Origin: Laburnicola sp. R22_1
Lineage: Eukaryota; Ascomycota; Dothideomycetes; Pleosporales; Didymosphaeriaceae
Assembly (NCBI GenBank): GCA_014281115.1
Contig: JACONQ010000007.1
Coordinates: 2,914,001-2,978,000, forward strand
Length of the DNA: 64,000 nucleotides
Direction: 5' to 3'
Notes under the pieces: model-generated
The model's input: the letters and a program-made list of their open reading frames with translations, nothing else
Database searches by the model: none
What the model was told of the DNA's origin: nothing
Part shown: positions 20,767-32,374 of the stretch, in pieces
Position numbering within the stretch: position 1 is the first letter of the stretch
Layout of the letters: every line of letters begins with the position of its first letter
Translations under genes and position numbers: made by a program

Positions 20767-22830
20767 ATGTCGTCCCAGAAGTCTTCTTCGCTGTACACGC
20801 ATTCGAAGGTAAAGATCCGCACAGAGAAGCGCGAGCCAGAGAAGGGCGAGAAGAAGACGACCAAGGGTGACCAGATCCAGCCGACGCGTGACCGCCTCTC
20901 TACCAGTATGTATTCCCCGATCAGACATCGACTTTGGCCTACTCCAGCTCGGAGGACGCGGGCCTCATGGGCCTCGCCGACGAGTCAAGGTCTTTAGGAT
21001 AAGTCGCGCAACAATCACACTCTGCGGTGCCAATTACTGAACGATGTTGACTGTCATAGTGACTGATACCGGCGCGTCTGCTACCCGCTCGTCGACCACT
21101 GGTATCGGCGCGTCTGTTATTGGCTCTTCGACCACCGGTGCGTCTGCGGCCATCGCGCCTCGAGTCAACAAGATGACAGCGAAGGAAGGCAAAGACAAGG
21201 GCAAGGGTATATCCATTCCTCTCTCGTAATTAGTCGCAATGAGATTGACGCCTTTAGATTCCACGAACACCGGCACCAAGAATACTGTGCAGGCGGAGAA
21301 GAAGAGCGTGCTGAAGCCCACGCTGAAGGCCAGCCAGAAGGGTAAGCTACATGGACTCATTGGCCGCTTTTACTAATAAGGCCGACCCATTCAGATGCCA
21401 ATACTAGGGATGTCACGATGGCCAACTCGAAGAACGTGACCGCTAAGGAGAATAAGGAGAATTGTAAGCACGACATCAACCTGTGGTGGTCTTCGTCAAC
21501 GAGCCTAACTCTTCTAGCTTCCACGGCTCCGCGTGCTGCGAAGGCAAACCAGACGAACACAGGCGAGGAGAACTAAGAGGAGCGAAAACGTCAGTTCCAT
21601 CCCATGAATTAGCTCAGCAAACATTCTAATTTTCGCAGCTTCTGAGACTGCATATGCCGCCCAGGCAAAGCCAAAGCCAGCGACGACGACCCAAGAGAAC
21701 ATGGAGAAGCACGACAGTACGTTCATTCTTCTGTAACAAATTTTAACATCAAGGCTGACCGTCGTAGTTTCCAAGGCTAGGGTTACAGATGCTACGGAGC
21801 CCGCCAAGACATATACCGCCCAGGGTATGTATATTCCTGACTCAGCCCCCTTTTCCCTCGCTGGTATAGCAGGCTAGCATCTCCGACTCGTTCTCGGTCA
21901 CCGCAACGCGTGTTGATGGTTGAATAGTATACTAATCCTATCTCAGGCCTGTCGGGTCCGGTTTCTGCAGGCAGTCTTGTGACTGATATAATTGATCGCG
22001 ATGCGTCCGACAATGATGCGTCCGACAACTATGCGTCCGACAACGATGCGTCCGAAAACGATGCGTCCGACGATGCGTTCCACGACGTTATACCCAACGA
22101 CCAGTCCGATTCCCATGTGGATGACGTACAGATGGAGTTCATGTCATCTCAGGAATATGGAAAATCCCTCGACCGGAGTGCAGGGCCTCCGCTACTTCCG
22201 CTACATGTCGACAGCGACAATGCTGCTAAGCTCGAGGGTCCATCGTCCGAAGATCAGGCAGAGCAGGTCAGCAAGCGAGCATGTGTCCATGAAAACTATC
22301 GTGAACCCCGCCGCCAGGCTCCCAGCCGCTCCCAGCGTAACAATCGCGCCCGGCGTCTCGCCCGTATCCAGCGTCTTGACCGCACCCAGCGTGTCAATGC
22401 CACGCAAGATATCACATTCTCCCGACGAGAATTCAAATGCGTAACTGCAAATGGAGGCATAAAGTTCTGCAACCCGGATTCTCCGCTTCCTCGACAGCAG
22501 TACCGACGCCTGGATGAAGACGGAAATGATGAACTCAACGACGATGGGGATACTGCGCTGTTCTGGCGGGGTCGTACATTGTACCGCTATCACAAAGTGT
22601 CTCCCTACACCCGCCGCGATAACACTGCCGTTCGAGGTTATGAGCGAGGTGAGCATTACCGTCTCAGCTGGATTGAGGTGCCCTATGAGGCTCGGCACAA
22701 GGACCCTCCTTCGTCTCAGTCTCCCATGCCAGTATACAAGCCGTACGATTGGACTCGTTGTTGGGGACCCGGCTCGTGGTATGAAAAGCTTCTTCAGAAG
22801 GGGGCCCAGAACGATCGGCCTGCTGCCTAG
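20767..22830 (+). CDS. Eight-exon hypothetical protein, all introns phase 1, in-frame stop in exon 5
   Basis: Exons: 20767-20905, 21060-21206, 21258-21341, 21395-21463, 21518-21589, 21639-21716, 21768-21824, 21947-22830. All seven introns are GT..AG, phase 1, several with CTAAY or CTGAC branch sites. Exons 2-7 are therefore symmetric (49, 28, 23, 24, 26 and 19 codons) and the frame stays open into exon 8. The sole break is TAA at 21574-21576 in exon 5; skipping that exon keeps the frame. The short exons encode Lys/Ala/Thr-rich disordered sequence. Exon 8 carries DASDN repeats, an Arg-rich basic block (about 22300-22400) and a C-terminal region with WRGRTLYRYHKVSPY and YDWTRCWGPGSWYEKLL. The family is not recognised; nuclear or nucleic-acid binding is possible from the basic block. 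Confidence 0.65.
21999..22075 (+). repeat. Coding 15-bp minisatellite (DASDN repeats)
   Basis: About five copies of GATGCGTCCGACAAC with small variants, in frame, giving D-A-S-D-N repeats in the last exon. Repeats whose length is a multiple of three can change copy number without a frameshift. Confidence 0.85.
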
Positions 22831-24660
22831 AGTGTACGAACCGTTGAGCGCATGGAAGGCACCGATAGCTCCCCGTCAACACCTCGCTATCCTCGTCGCC
22901 CAGAACGCCTTTTGAATCCTGAACACTCCCCCCTTCCTCTTTCTCGGCTTCGTTCTAGCAGACGTCATGGGCCTTGCTAGCCCCTCACACGGTTCTCCAA
23001 ACGTCCTGGAATTTTCACCGGACATTTAGTTATGCATGTTGCGATCCCGACGAATATACCAAACAACCACTCTATTGAAGACGAGGTTACACGGCTGAAC
23101 GGGTTTTGAAAATGGATTTGAGTCCATGGGTAGCTAGGTATGGTAGATAAATATGAAGAACCTGGCTATTGCGGAATGAGGTGGCTTTGCTTTGTGATGT
23201 TAAAGGTGTGTTGGTTTCTTTTGCTGGGGTGGTGATGTTGTGGTATGGAGATAAAGTGGGTTCATGCTGATATTGAAGCAGAGGACTTGGTTATTCTCGT
23301 GGCTGGGGAAAGAAGAAGAATAAGCCCCTTGGGTATACTACTAAGCTGGATGCGTTGGTGTTGTGGAGGTGGGCGGTGATGGTGTTGGACGTGTTGACGT
23401 TCGTACGGAGGGAATACTAAAATTGATATTCGCCATGGTATCACGTTACTGGCTTCCGCCTGCGCTTACTATCAACCCACCTCTCGAACATGTATGAGTT
23501 TGATACTCGAGGATGGCGATCTGCCACAAGAAAAGCACTCAATTATAGAATGGTAAGTTATCAATCGGCCAGTGCAAAATCGTGACCTATTGTATTTTAG
23601 TTCCAAGCCACAACTTCCATACCTAAATCTGCCCGCACGTGACTTCGCCATCCCGGCCACTTTCCGCCCTCTCAACCCAGCCTACTAAAACACGCAACTC
23701 ACTCCGAGAAGCACTTTTAACCCCCCAAAGAAAAAACCAACCACATTCACGCGCTCGTCACAACTTTTAAACCACCAAGCGGGCGCGCCACATGGAGGCG
23801 ATGGATGAAACTTTCGGTCCCCCAAACAGCCACCATAGATGGAGTAGCTCCGCTTTTTTAAGGGAAAACAGCAGCATGTATCCTGGCAGTCAATCTTTTT
23901 GGTGCAGCTTGCTCGCTCGCAGCATGAAGCTGCGCTTGACGCTTTTTAGTTCCTTGGATCGGATTGTGGTAGTGAAGGAATAGTTCAGGAGGGTAGGATG
24001 GGTAGATATAGTGTTGCCAAGGCGCTGTTGGCGCTAGCGGTACGTGAGGTCTTGTGATGCATAAAAGCTGCATGTGGCCGTGTTGGGGTCATGTGGAGCG
24101 AATGATGGGAGGTGGCAGTGAATATGTACGGGTGATGTACAGTCGCTTTCTCGTTTCGTTTACATGGACCCCGTGGCACTGATTAGGTTGTTTGGTGTTC
24201 TTGGAACCTTGCCTTGGGTACCCTACGTCCTGAAAAATGCTTCTAAGTGACGGTGTTGACGACCGGGTGTCCTCACAGGCAGGTGAAGAACTGTGATATC
24301 GAGATGGACCTGGTGCGGAATACATATGTAGATGCATATCCAGAACCTAGCAACGCGTCTGAATAATGACTCACATAAATAGCGTTGCCACTGTCCCACT
24401 GGCAATCTACCATCCCCCCTCAATCCCCCTCTCCCACACTATCCATCACAACTCTCCCCCTTCACCCCTTCACCCTCCAACCCCCTCCCCCCTCTCTCGT
24501 CCACACCCCCCCGCCACACTCCCACGCCTCCCCCTCCCATCCAAAACACCAAGATAAATAACACCATTCGCACCCATCAAGACCCCAGCCAACCCCACCC
24601 ACAAAAGAACATCCCCAAGAAAGAAAACACAATAAAGAACCACAACAGGAACTCCACACA
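22831..24660. other. No gene seen
   Basis: The first 400 bases are probably the 3' UTR of the upstream gene. The rest has short frames only, and a C/A-rich stretch (24415-24660) whose minus strand encodes a hydrophobic run (VLYCVFFLGDVLLWVG, about 24580-24645) that could belong to an unresolved minus-strand membrane exon. Confidence 0.45.
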
Positions 24661-24785
24661 CAACCACACCCATCTACCTCCCCACTCTACTCGCAGGATG
24701 CACCGCCTGCATCTCAGGGGCAAGTATATCGAGCGCGTGGACCCAGTGCGCGATTGGGCGGCGCACGGGGGAAGAGGGTGAAGAA

Positions 24786-24852
24786 GGGGGGTTTGGTCTG
24801 GGGAGGGGGGTTTGGTCTGGGGAGGGGGGTTTGGTCTGGGGAGGGGGGAGGA
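24786..24852. repeat. G-rich 19-bp tandem repeat
   Basis: TTTGGTCTGGGGAGGGGGG repeats three times with starts at 24792, 24811 and 24830, flanked by more G runs. Several G runs of four to six bases lie on the plus strand, so it can form G-quadruplexes. It lies inside a minus-strand open frame (24674-25003), encoding Pro-rich repeats there, but I have no other support for that frame. Confidence 0.9.
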
Positions 24853-25616
24853 GGCTTAGTAGTATTTCCAGCTTCAACAGCCAACCGCTTGCGGTCTCCC
24901 CCGCCCGCTCTTTATTCCTATATTCCCCATTAGGCACCACTTCCATGGCGTTCATGCTAAATATTCTAACGCCTACGAAAGTATTCAGCCGAGCAATCTC
25001 CATCAGCGTGGCACCAGGTGATAATAGTAATTATTCAACAGGGTGTAGTGTCCAGACATGGTGATGCGCGGGAGAAATCACGTGACACTCTTAGCGTCAG
25101 ATCTTTCATCCACCCCCGTTACGGCTCAAAGATATCACGTGACTTTCTGTCCATCTCACTAGCGGCTCCGATTCCTACTCGATCTGCTATATACGCCAGC
25201 TAGGCAGGCCCATTCCTCCGCACCCATTTGCATCATCGCCCTTTCTTTTCAGCACCAATTCGACTATCCTCCCACTCCATCCGCTTTCTCAAATCGCCGC
25301 AATGGCCCCAAGAAGCCACACCAGGGACCACGACAGCGAGAGTAAAAAGTCCATCGAAATCAAATCATGATAACCCTTTTCGACTCGTCGTTTTGTCATC
25401 CATCCAGTACCGCATGCACTACGCCGTAAAGCGGAGAGAATCCTCTCCTATACTCTCTCCATGAAATGGCAAACCTCATCGCTCTGTCCCTTCTTCGAGA
25501 CATGGGCGCTTCTCGTCCTCGATGCCAACGCCAACTATCAGCCGCCCTTTTGCTTCCCTCCACTCGCTCAATTTTCTCGATCCTCTGACGAAAATCTAGC
25601 GCCGCGCTGTAGACGA
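24853..25616. other. Intergenic, CACGTGA motifs
   Basis: No gene is supported. TCACGTGAC occurs at 25078-25086 and 25135-25143, about 57 bp apart, a spacing and sequence expected of binding sites for bHLH factors of the Cbf1 type; which gene they serve is unclear. Confidence 0.45.
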
Positions 25617-26414
25617 TCACGTCCACTGTGGAATAACGACGGGATTAGCCGCCGAATTCACAGACCACGGTAGCATCGGGTTTGCCCTAGGGAGGCTGGG
25701 CTGTCGAGTCCTAGAGCAAAGCTTGTATTTGCCCTCGGCAGCGGGTGGCGACAACGGCGCCAGAGCCTTCGCCATGTGACCAATGGGCAAGTCATCGTCG
25801 TCCTCGTCATTGCCGTCGTCAAAAGTATCCATCGAAACGTCGTTGACGGCCAAAACCATTTCGTCGAGGTATTCTCCCTGGTCGTCCAGATCTTCGAGGT
25901 CGAACAGCGTAAAGTCCTCGTACTCGGCGAGTTGTTGCTTGTTTGCGTTTTCAGTATCGATGCTGCGAGCCGTAGGGTTGCCGGTGTGCACAAGGGTATT
26001 TTTCTCTTTTTTAAGGAGCCACCCGCCGTTGTCCTCTTGATCCCCGGCAACCTCATCCTCGGTACCCCCGCCACCAATATCTTCGCGATGCTCGGCAATC
26101 TCATCCTCAATACCCCCACCGCCACTGTCCTCACCAACCTCACCAGCCTCACCAACCTCATCCTCAACGCCCTCGGCTATCATCTCAGGTATATGCCTAC
26201 GTACCTCACAGGTCAACATCAGCCACTCGATGATCTTACTCGCCGTCGAGTTATGCGGCTCAGGGAGTCCCATCCCCCTAGTAGTAGCGCGCTTGACTTC
26301 GATGGTGATGGAGTGCAACGGGCGAGCTCGGCGGGGAATGCGAGCCTTCTTCTTCTTGTCGCGGCGCACGCTGCTGCGTCCATCGTGGTCGTCCGGAGGT
26401 GAACAAAAAGCCAT
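25617..26414 (-). CDS. Hypothetical acidic protein, 265 aa
   Basis: Single open frame with ATG at 26414 and stop at 25617-25619. The N-terminus is basic (RRDKKKKARIPRRARP, about residues 17-32), then a short helical part (STASKIIEWLMLTCEV). A Gly/Glu-rich imperfect repeat follows (GVEDEV.., GGIEDEI.., GGTEDEV.., about residues 83-125), then a strongly acidic segment (EDFTLFDLEDLDDQGEYLDE and DDGNDEDDDDLP, about residues 165-215). The arrangement of basic start and acidic centre suggests a nuclear or histone-interacting protein, but this is inference only. No catalytic motif is seen, and a small upstream exon cannot be excluded. Confidence 0.55.
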   Translation of the reverse strand: MAFCSPPDDHDGRSSVRRDKKKKARIPRRARPLHSITIEVKRATTRGMGLPEPHNSTASKIIEWLMLTCEVRRHIPEMIAEGVEDEVGEAGEVGEDSGGGGIEDEIAEHREDIGGGGTEDEVAGDQEDNGGWLLKKEKNTLVHTGNPTARSIDTENANKQQLAEYEDFTLFDLEDLDDQGEYLDEMVLAVNDVSMDTFDDGNDEDDDDLPIGHMAKALAPLSPPAAEGKYKLCSRTRQPSLPRANPMLPWSVNSAANPVVIPQWT

Positions 26415-27271
26415 ACTGGGGGGAGGCGTGGGCGGACTATCGAGCCCAGCGATGGCACGGACAGACGCGGAGCTGGCGTGTCAGTTGCAGGCATAGAAGC
26501 GGACGCGGCCGCAACGTACAGGTGAGAAAGCGGCGTGGGGGGAGGGAAAATGGCGGCCCGCGGTTGAGCGCGCCTCGAGGACGGTCGGGCTCTTGGTGAG
26601 GTGGACTGAACTGAGGAGGAAGGCGCGGCCGTCTGACCGTTTGGCTCCAGCCGATGTCGCTGATGGTCCACGGGTAGTCAGTGTGAAATCAAGCCTCCAC
26701 GCTCCGCAGAGGTCGCGTCAGCGGCGCGTGCAGGCCATCCGCCTGCGCGTCGTCTCCGGTTCTCGGCTTGGCACGAGGCTGTGGAGAGCCGTGGTCGGCG
26801 GCGAGCCGTTTGAGCACCGCGACCTGGCGAGCCCTCATTGTAGACACTGCGCGCGGTCCGTTGTGTCTGGCGACAGCATTTGGCTCCCTTCGTAAATACG
26901 TTCTGCTGGCAGCGACGAAGGTTGAGGTGATCCCTATCAGGCTCTCACCCCACACGTCAACCCGCATCCGAGATAATAAGATAGCATGTCACTGATAGCA
27001 ACTTGATCATTCACTCCTTCCGTCACGAGAACATTCATCATACATGGCTCAGCGCAAAGGAAAAGGGAAGACAGTGCGCGTCGCTTGCTTGATTCGAGCA
27101 AGGAAGAAATGTGAAAACCAGGCCAAAGAACTAAAACCCGCAACACGCCAAGGGAGAGGCTCAAAAGAGACTGGAAAGAAATGGCCAAGTACGAAACACA
27201 CAAAAGCTGGTCTGACACAACACGCCAGACAGTAACCTCTCCAAGCACCCGCCATGGTAGCACCCAAACTG
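26415..27271. other. Probable promoter and UTR; no gene supported
   Basis: GC-rich at first (26415-26880). A 63-codon Lys/Arg-rich plus-strand frame with ATG at 27044 (to 27235) lies opposite the 3' end of the next gene and is probably chance. Confidence 0.4.
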
Positions 27272-27840
27272 TCAGCAGCGCCGACTCACAGTCACCAGCG
27301 TAGTCTCCGTCCCCGCAGGCGCCTTGTGCGCCATGCACTTTGCAGCATCAAATCGCAGAGCAGCCGGCTGTCGAGCCGCCGGCCGCTTGGGCGGCTTGTC
27401 ATCCTGCGCCCGCAGCGCCGCAGCGTAGTATACGCCCATCGGCGAGGAGCAACCGGCAGAAGAGAAGCCACCCGACGCGGGTCGACTGTCATGTGGGGTG
27501 GACGTTTTGGCACATTGTCGTTGCCGGATCCAGATCATCTCACCAGGCGGGACGCGATCGCGGGGATGTAGCATGCTGGCTGTGTATTCTAGCAGAAGAC
27601 GCTTGTCGTCGGCTTCGGGTTCCACAGATCCATCCATGTCCAGGGAGAATTGGAGCTCGCTGTCTGTTTCAGATGCAGATGGACGTGATTGGACGCTGTC
27701 AGTGTCAGCCAGGGCGACGGGTGGACGTGCATGCGCCACACGGGAACGTACGCTGGGCCGTCTGGTTCCGGGAGTGGGGACAGGTAGTAGATGGTGGGCA
27801 TGGGCATGGTCGGCATGGCGGACGAGTCGTGTCGAGCTGA
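27272..27840 (-). CDS. Partial spliced gene, product unknown
   Basis: The minus-strand last exon 27272-27695 is preceded by a 56-nt intron (27696-27751, GTACGT..ACAG) and an upstream exon from 27752 whose frame reads PTIYYLSPLPEPDGPA; phases agree (phase 2). The last exon contains LLLEYTASMLHPRDRVPPGE, which faintly recalls the C-terminal part of fungal class-3 (diacylglycerol) lipases, then a Ser/Pro/Ala-rich tail. No GxSxG motif is seen in the part I can read, so the lipase idea is weak. The 5' exons, toward the AT-rich island at 28205, are not resolved; RIP spreading from the island may have damaged them. Confidence 0.4.
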
Positions 27841-28427
27841 TGTACCTGAGCGTTTGCAGCTTCGTTTGCAGGACGAGTTCTTGACGTCTTCGTTTCCCCT
27901 ATGTACTGCTGGATGCGCAAAGCCTCCGTTGCAGAACCATGGGCATCGACTCTGCACGCCGCCGAATCGGTCGTTTGTTCCGTGCTGCATCGAATTCCAC
28001 AGAGGACGCAAGTCAGGGCCGACCCAACGCGTAGAATGACGGCTCTTACCCCGCGCCTGAGCTCTTCGCAATCTTGGGCATGCACCTCTTGCTGCGCGAT
28101 AGCGACCTGCGAATCAAGCAGCCATTGGACGGCGTGAAACCGATATGTTGCTCTTCTCGCGGTACCAATACTCGCTGACTCCGTTCCGTGCAGGCAGCTC
28201 ACCTGATAGTGCTTTTAGGCTCGGCTAATAGTGTGGTCTAGGCTAGCGCAATAGCAGGTGTGGCTAGTAAAGCTAGACTAGAGTAGAGTAGCAGCAAATT
28301 TTAGCACAAATATAATAGAAATATATTATAAATAGGTTTATATAAACACTAGGCAATAATATATAAAGTTACTACTAACACTCTTACATATATAATTAGT
28401 AATATTGTCAGATAGACAGTCCCTGTG

Positions 28428-28533
28428 AATCACTGTGATTTCACTGTGAATTACGGTGGGTAGGTGTGTCCGATCATATGGCCTATACACACTGGCAATT
28501 AGTGTAAATCATAGTGTTTTCACTGTAAAATTA
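28428..28533 (+). repeat. Short direct repeat at the left edge of the island
   Basis: TCACTGTGATTTCACTGTG (28431-28449) recurs in degraded form as TCATAGTGTTTTCACTGTA (about 28508-28526). Both lie in a less AT-rich patch (28400-28640), possibly a transposon end. Confidence 0.5.
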
Positions 28534-29413
28534 AAAGAAGCCGGCGCACCACTGTTTTGCACTGCCCCTGTACTATCCCAAATAGTACTAGTGTGTCTTG
28601 GCACTAGATAGATACTTCTCGCGATAGCCGAGCTTCTCCAGGGAGAACAAGAAAAAAACATTAATTAATTAACCATACCACTTCCCATCTTATCTTATCA
28701 AGAATACCTCTATATCTAACAAATATACTACCTTACTACTACTCTACTTTTATCTAAATTAAAAGCTTTATAAGTTGCCTAAATATATTACTAATATATT
28801 TAGCTACTATACTATTACTACCTAGATCTAGACAGCCTGCCTTTTAGTATTAGGCTATTTTTAACAGATATAAATAGCGCTATTATTATTAGATTTATAA
28901 AGAACTACTACTATATATCTAGCTAAAATCTATAAGACTTTTATAATATAAGTTTAAATATATTTAAAATATATCTAGAATCTATTACTAATATATTTAG
29001 CATTTATATAGATCCTATAGGGCCCTTTCTACTTATATCTAATAAGCACACTATGCCTAAGTGTTATAGGCTAGAAACACTAGCAACTCTAGTGCCTAAT
29101 ACCTTCTTACCTAGCAGAGTATATTTAAATAAGTTCTAAATATTTTCTAAACTTATTTAATAGAATATATACTAATTATTATAGATTTCTAGAAATAAGT
29201 AATAATGCGTTATAACTAATATTTAGCTAGGAAGTTTACTAACAAAGTATATTTAAGCTAATTCTAGATATATTTATATATAAACTATTTCTAAATATAT
29301 TTATATATAAATAGTTTCTAAATATATTTACTAACTTTTTCTAAAATAATAAAGATAAGAATAAGAATAAGAATAATAATAATAATAGTAAAAAGAATAA
29401 TAACCCTAGTAGC

Positions 29414-29475
29414 GTAAGTTTAAACGCATTTATAACATAGTTATAACTAGTTTAAGTACTAATCTATTTTAATAG
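29414..29475 (+). other. Intron-like segment, 62 nt, plus strand
   Basis: GTAAGTTTAAACGCATTT at the start, ACTAATC branch site, ending TTTTAATAG. This is the least degraded member of the set. Confidence 0.5.
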
Positions 29476-29974
29476 GGACTGCCTAATAAGTCTAAGTCTA
29501 GTAGTAAGGATAAGAGCAATAAGGAGGAGATTAAGTAGGATAAGAGTGCTAGGGCTATAGCATCTATAAGTTTAAACATATTAAGAATCTTTTTAAAAGT
29601 TATTTAAGTTAATAATATAATTAGGATAGTAATAGTAATAATAGCAAAGATAAGAATAAGGAAGATAATAATAAGCACTATAGAGACTCTACTCTAGTTA
29701 GACTAGAACGTCTCTTTATAAGGTTAAACACATTTTAAACGCTTTTAGAATATATTTTAGGAGTATTATACTCATAATATAATAGAATAGCAATATATAG
29801 AACTTAGATAGTAACTTATATAAGGAAAACGCTCTTTTAGATATATAGTTAAATGTATTCCTAATATATTTGCTAGCTAATATTATAATAAAAAAATTAG
29901 CCTACTCTCTATATAAACTGCTGCTTCTAAGTTGCGCTATTATTACTAGAGCTAGATAGTAAATAGTTTAGTAG

Positions 29975-30025
29975 GTTAAATATATTATAAATATATTTAT
30001 AGTTTATATACTAATAGTGTTATAG
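29975..30025 (+). other. Intron-like segment, 51 nt, plus strand
   Basis: GTTAAATATATTATAAATAT start, ACTAATAG branch site, GTTATAG end; shares the AAATATATT core. Confidence 0.4.
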
Positions 30026-30283
30026 CTGCTTATAGGTAGTTACTTAGATAGTTTAGTTTTTAATAGGTTTTTACTTAAAAGAAACCTAGAAACTAATACT
30101 ATAAATTTATAGAAAATATTCCTAATATATTTTAAACCTATTTAACTAACTAGAACTTAAAATACTAGCGGTCTTTACACTAACCCTATATTGTGTAAAC
30201 TATTAAGTTCCTTTCTATTTAAAGAGAGTATACTAATAAATATATAAAGGCTATAAGTAGGTTTTTACACAATTTTAGATTAG

Positions 30284-30340
30284 GCTAAAAATATTAGTAA
30301 TATATTCTAAATATATTCTAAACATATTTATATAGCTTAC
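30284..30340 (-). other. Intron-like segment, 57 nt, minus strand
   Basis: On the minus strand it starts GTAAGCTATATAAATATG, has TTTAGAATATATT twice, branch site ACTAATA and ends TTTTTAG. The upstream minus-strand sequence (about 30345-30570) reads as a Lys-rich frame with few stops. Confidence 0.5.
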
Positions 30341-30856
30341 CTTACCCTTTATCTACTTTTTTCTCTTATTAGTTAACCTATAGATAAGTATATCTAATTG
30401 CGTAACTAAATCTGCTATCTTATTTATCTTCTTATTACTAATCTTCTTATTACTTTTTTTTATATTATCTAGCTTAGGGCTACCTTCTTCTTTATTATAT
30501 ATATTCTTATTACTTATCTTCTTAACTTTCTTACTTGCATTCTTATCGCCTATACTATTTAACTTTTAAACCTTACCTAGAACTTCCTTTTCTATATTAT
30601 TCCCTTTAAACTTATTCTAAATATGTTTAGAATATATTTCTATAACTATTTAATACTAGACAATTATAGTTTAAGTGTAGAAAATACTAAATTATCTAGG
30701 CTTCTAGCATATAATAAAATAGTTTTAGTAGTTTCTCTTTATATAGGTATATAATTCTCTCTTAGGGTTAATTCGTAATATTATATGATCCTGGACTAGC
30801 TGTTTAACTAACTACTATATTATATAATTAATAATTTCCTTTAACAATTTTTTTGC

Positions 30857-30857
<1 letters not shown>

Positions 30858-30899
<42 letters not shown>
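30858..30899. repeat. (ATA)14 microsatellite
   Basis: Fourteen uninterrupted trinucleotides inside the AT-rich island. Confidence 0.9.
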
Positions 30900-31848
30900 G
30901 CAACTAACTTAACTATTTTATTAACTCTCTCCTATAGTAGATCTCCTCGCAACTAGTAAGCTGTATTCTGCCCCCTTAGGACCTTGCCGCTGCCTATCTC
31001 CCCAATGCTTCTGCTACTACTACTTACTCTTACCCTTATTACTTAGTTGCAGTCCCCTATCTTAATAGTACTTTAGATAATTACTATTATATCTATAAGC
31101 TTTTTGCGCTATAGCTGCGCTTTTAAGCTCTTATAGTTTTTAAAGAACTACTACTTATTATCTAATAGCTACCTTATATCTTTACTTTACTAGTTTTTAT
31201 CTTTAAGCTTTTTTAGTAATACCTTTACTTTGTCCTATTATTATAGTATAAACGCCTAACCTAACTCTTTATTTAGATACTAAAGAAGTGCTTTGCACTC
31301 TAAGATTTAAAGTTATAGAACTAGCTAATAAGGCCTAAATAGCTAGGACTAAGTATTATTAAAAATATTAAGATTAAGAGGCCTTTTTAATAACCTTACT
31401 TACTATATAAGATTGCTAAATCTCTAGGAATTATCCTTAACTTTACTTAGCTAATCCTCTATATACTTTTAGAATTCTACTATACCTATGCTGTCCTATA
31501 TAAAAGAAGTAGTATAATTAGGCTACTAGAATATTATTGCGTTACTAGATATAATAAATAAAGAGCTAGATTTAAAAGATAGTAGTAGTAATTATATATT
31601 AAAAATAAAAATTTAGTGTACTAGGCGTTACTAATATTATAAAAGTAGGTAGACTTTATATATTATGCATATAGTAAACTATAGTTACGCTGCTACTAGA
31701 TTGTAAACGCAATAACTAAACTATAGTTAAGTATTCTATTGCTTATACTACTTTTATAGTTGCAACTTTGCAGTCTACTATAGCTCTTTAATAGTCTACT
31801 AGTTAAGAGATAATATATAACTTAGTTATGCTAGATAGCAAACTGTCT

Positions 31849-32374
31849 ATTAACTGCTATTAATAATACTACTATAAAGAAAGTTAATAATAAAATTATT
31901 ATTATTTTATATATATTTTGTTACTACTACTATATACTAGGTACTAGATTTTAGTGCCTTCTATTTTACTTCTCTCTGTGAATAGTACGGACTTAATCTT
32001 AGTTAGAATCTCTATATAATAAAGATATTTAATATAAGTGTATAAAAGACTATAGTTCTTATACTAATACTAAATATCTTTAAAATATATTTTAAAAATA
32101 TTATAAATATATTTAAAAAGACTTACCCTATAAAGCTTTATATCTCTTTTAGAGATAAGTGCGTAATAGTATATCTTACTAAAATAGATATTGAATATCT
32201 TTGTTGTGTAGAGATTCTAACTAAGGTTAAGTCCGCACTATATATAGAGAGGAGTAAAATAGAAGGCACTAAAACCTAGTACCTAGTATATAGTGGTAGT
32301 AATAAAATATACACAAAATAATAATAATTTTATTATTAACTTTCTTTATAGTAGTATTATTAACGGCAGTTAAT
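31849..32374. mobile_element. Palindromic element with about 180-bp terminal inverted repeats (MITE-like)
   Basis: 31849-32030 and 32190-32374 are inverted copies of each other with scattered transitions, starting ATTAACTGC and sharing ACTACTATAAAGAAAGTTAA and TACTAGGTACTAG. The 160-bp centre contains an intron-like segment on the minus strand (GTAAGTCTTTTTAAATAT...GATATTTAG). No coding capacity. Long inverted repeats with a short centre fit a foldback or MITE transposon; the mobilising family is unknown. Confidence 0.75.

Noticed and set aside
22201..22698. 165-codon minus-strand frame inside exon 8
   Set aside because: Antisense shadow of the strongly supported plus-strand last exon.
27044..27235. 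Small Lys/Arg-rich protein (63 codons, plus strand)
   Set aside because: Lies opposite the 3' flank of a minus-strand gene, no motif, low-complexity basic composition; insufficient support.
30858..30899. CRISPR-like or satellite array
   Set aside because: It is a simple ATA trinucleotide run without spacers; the window is fungal and no CRISPR is expected.
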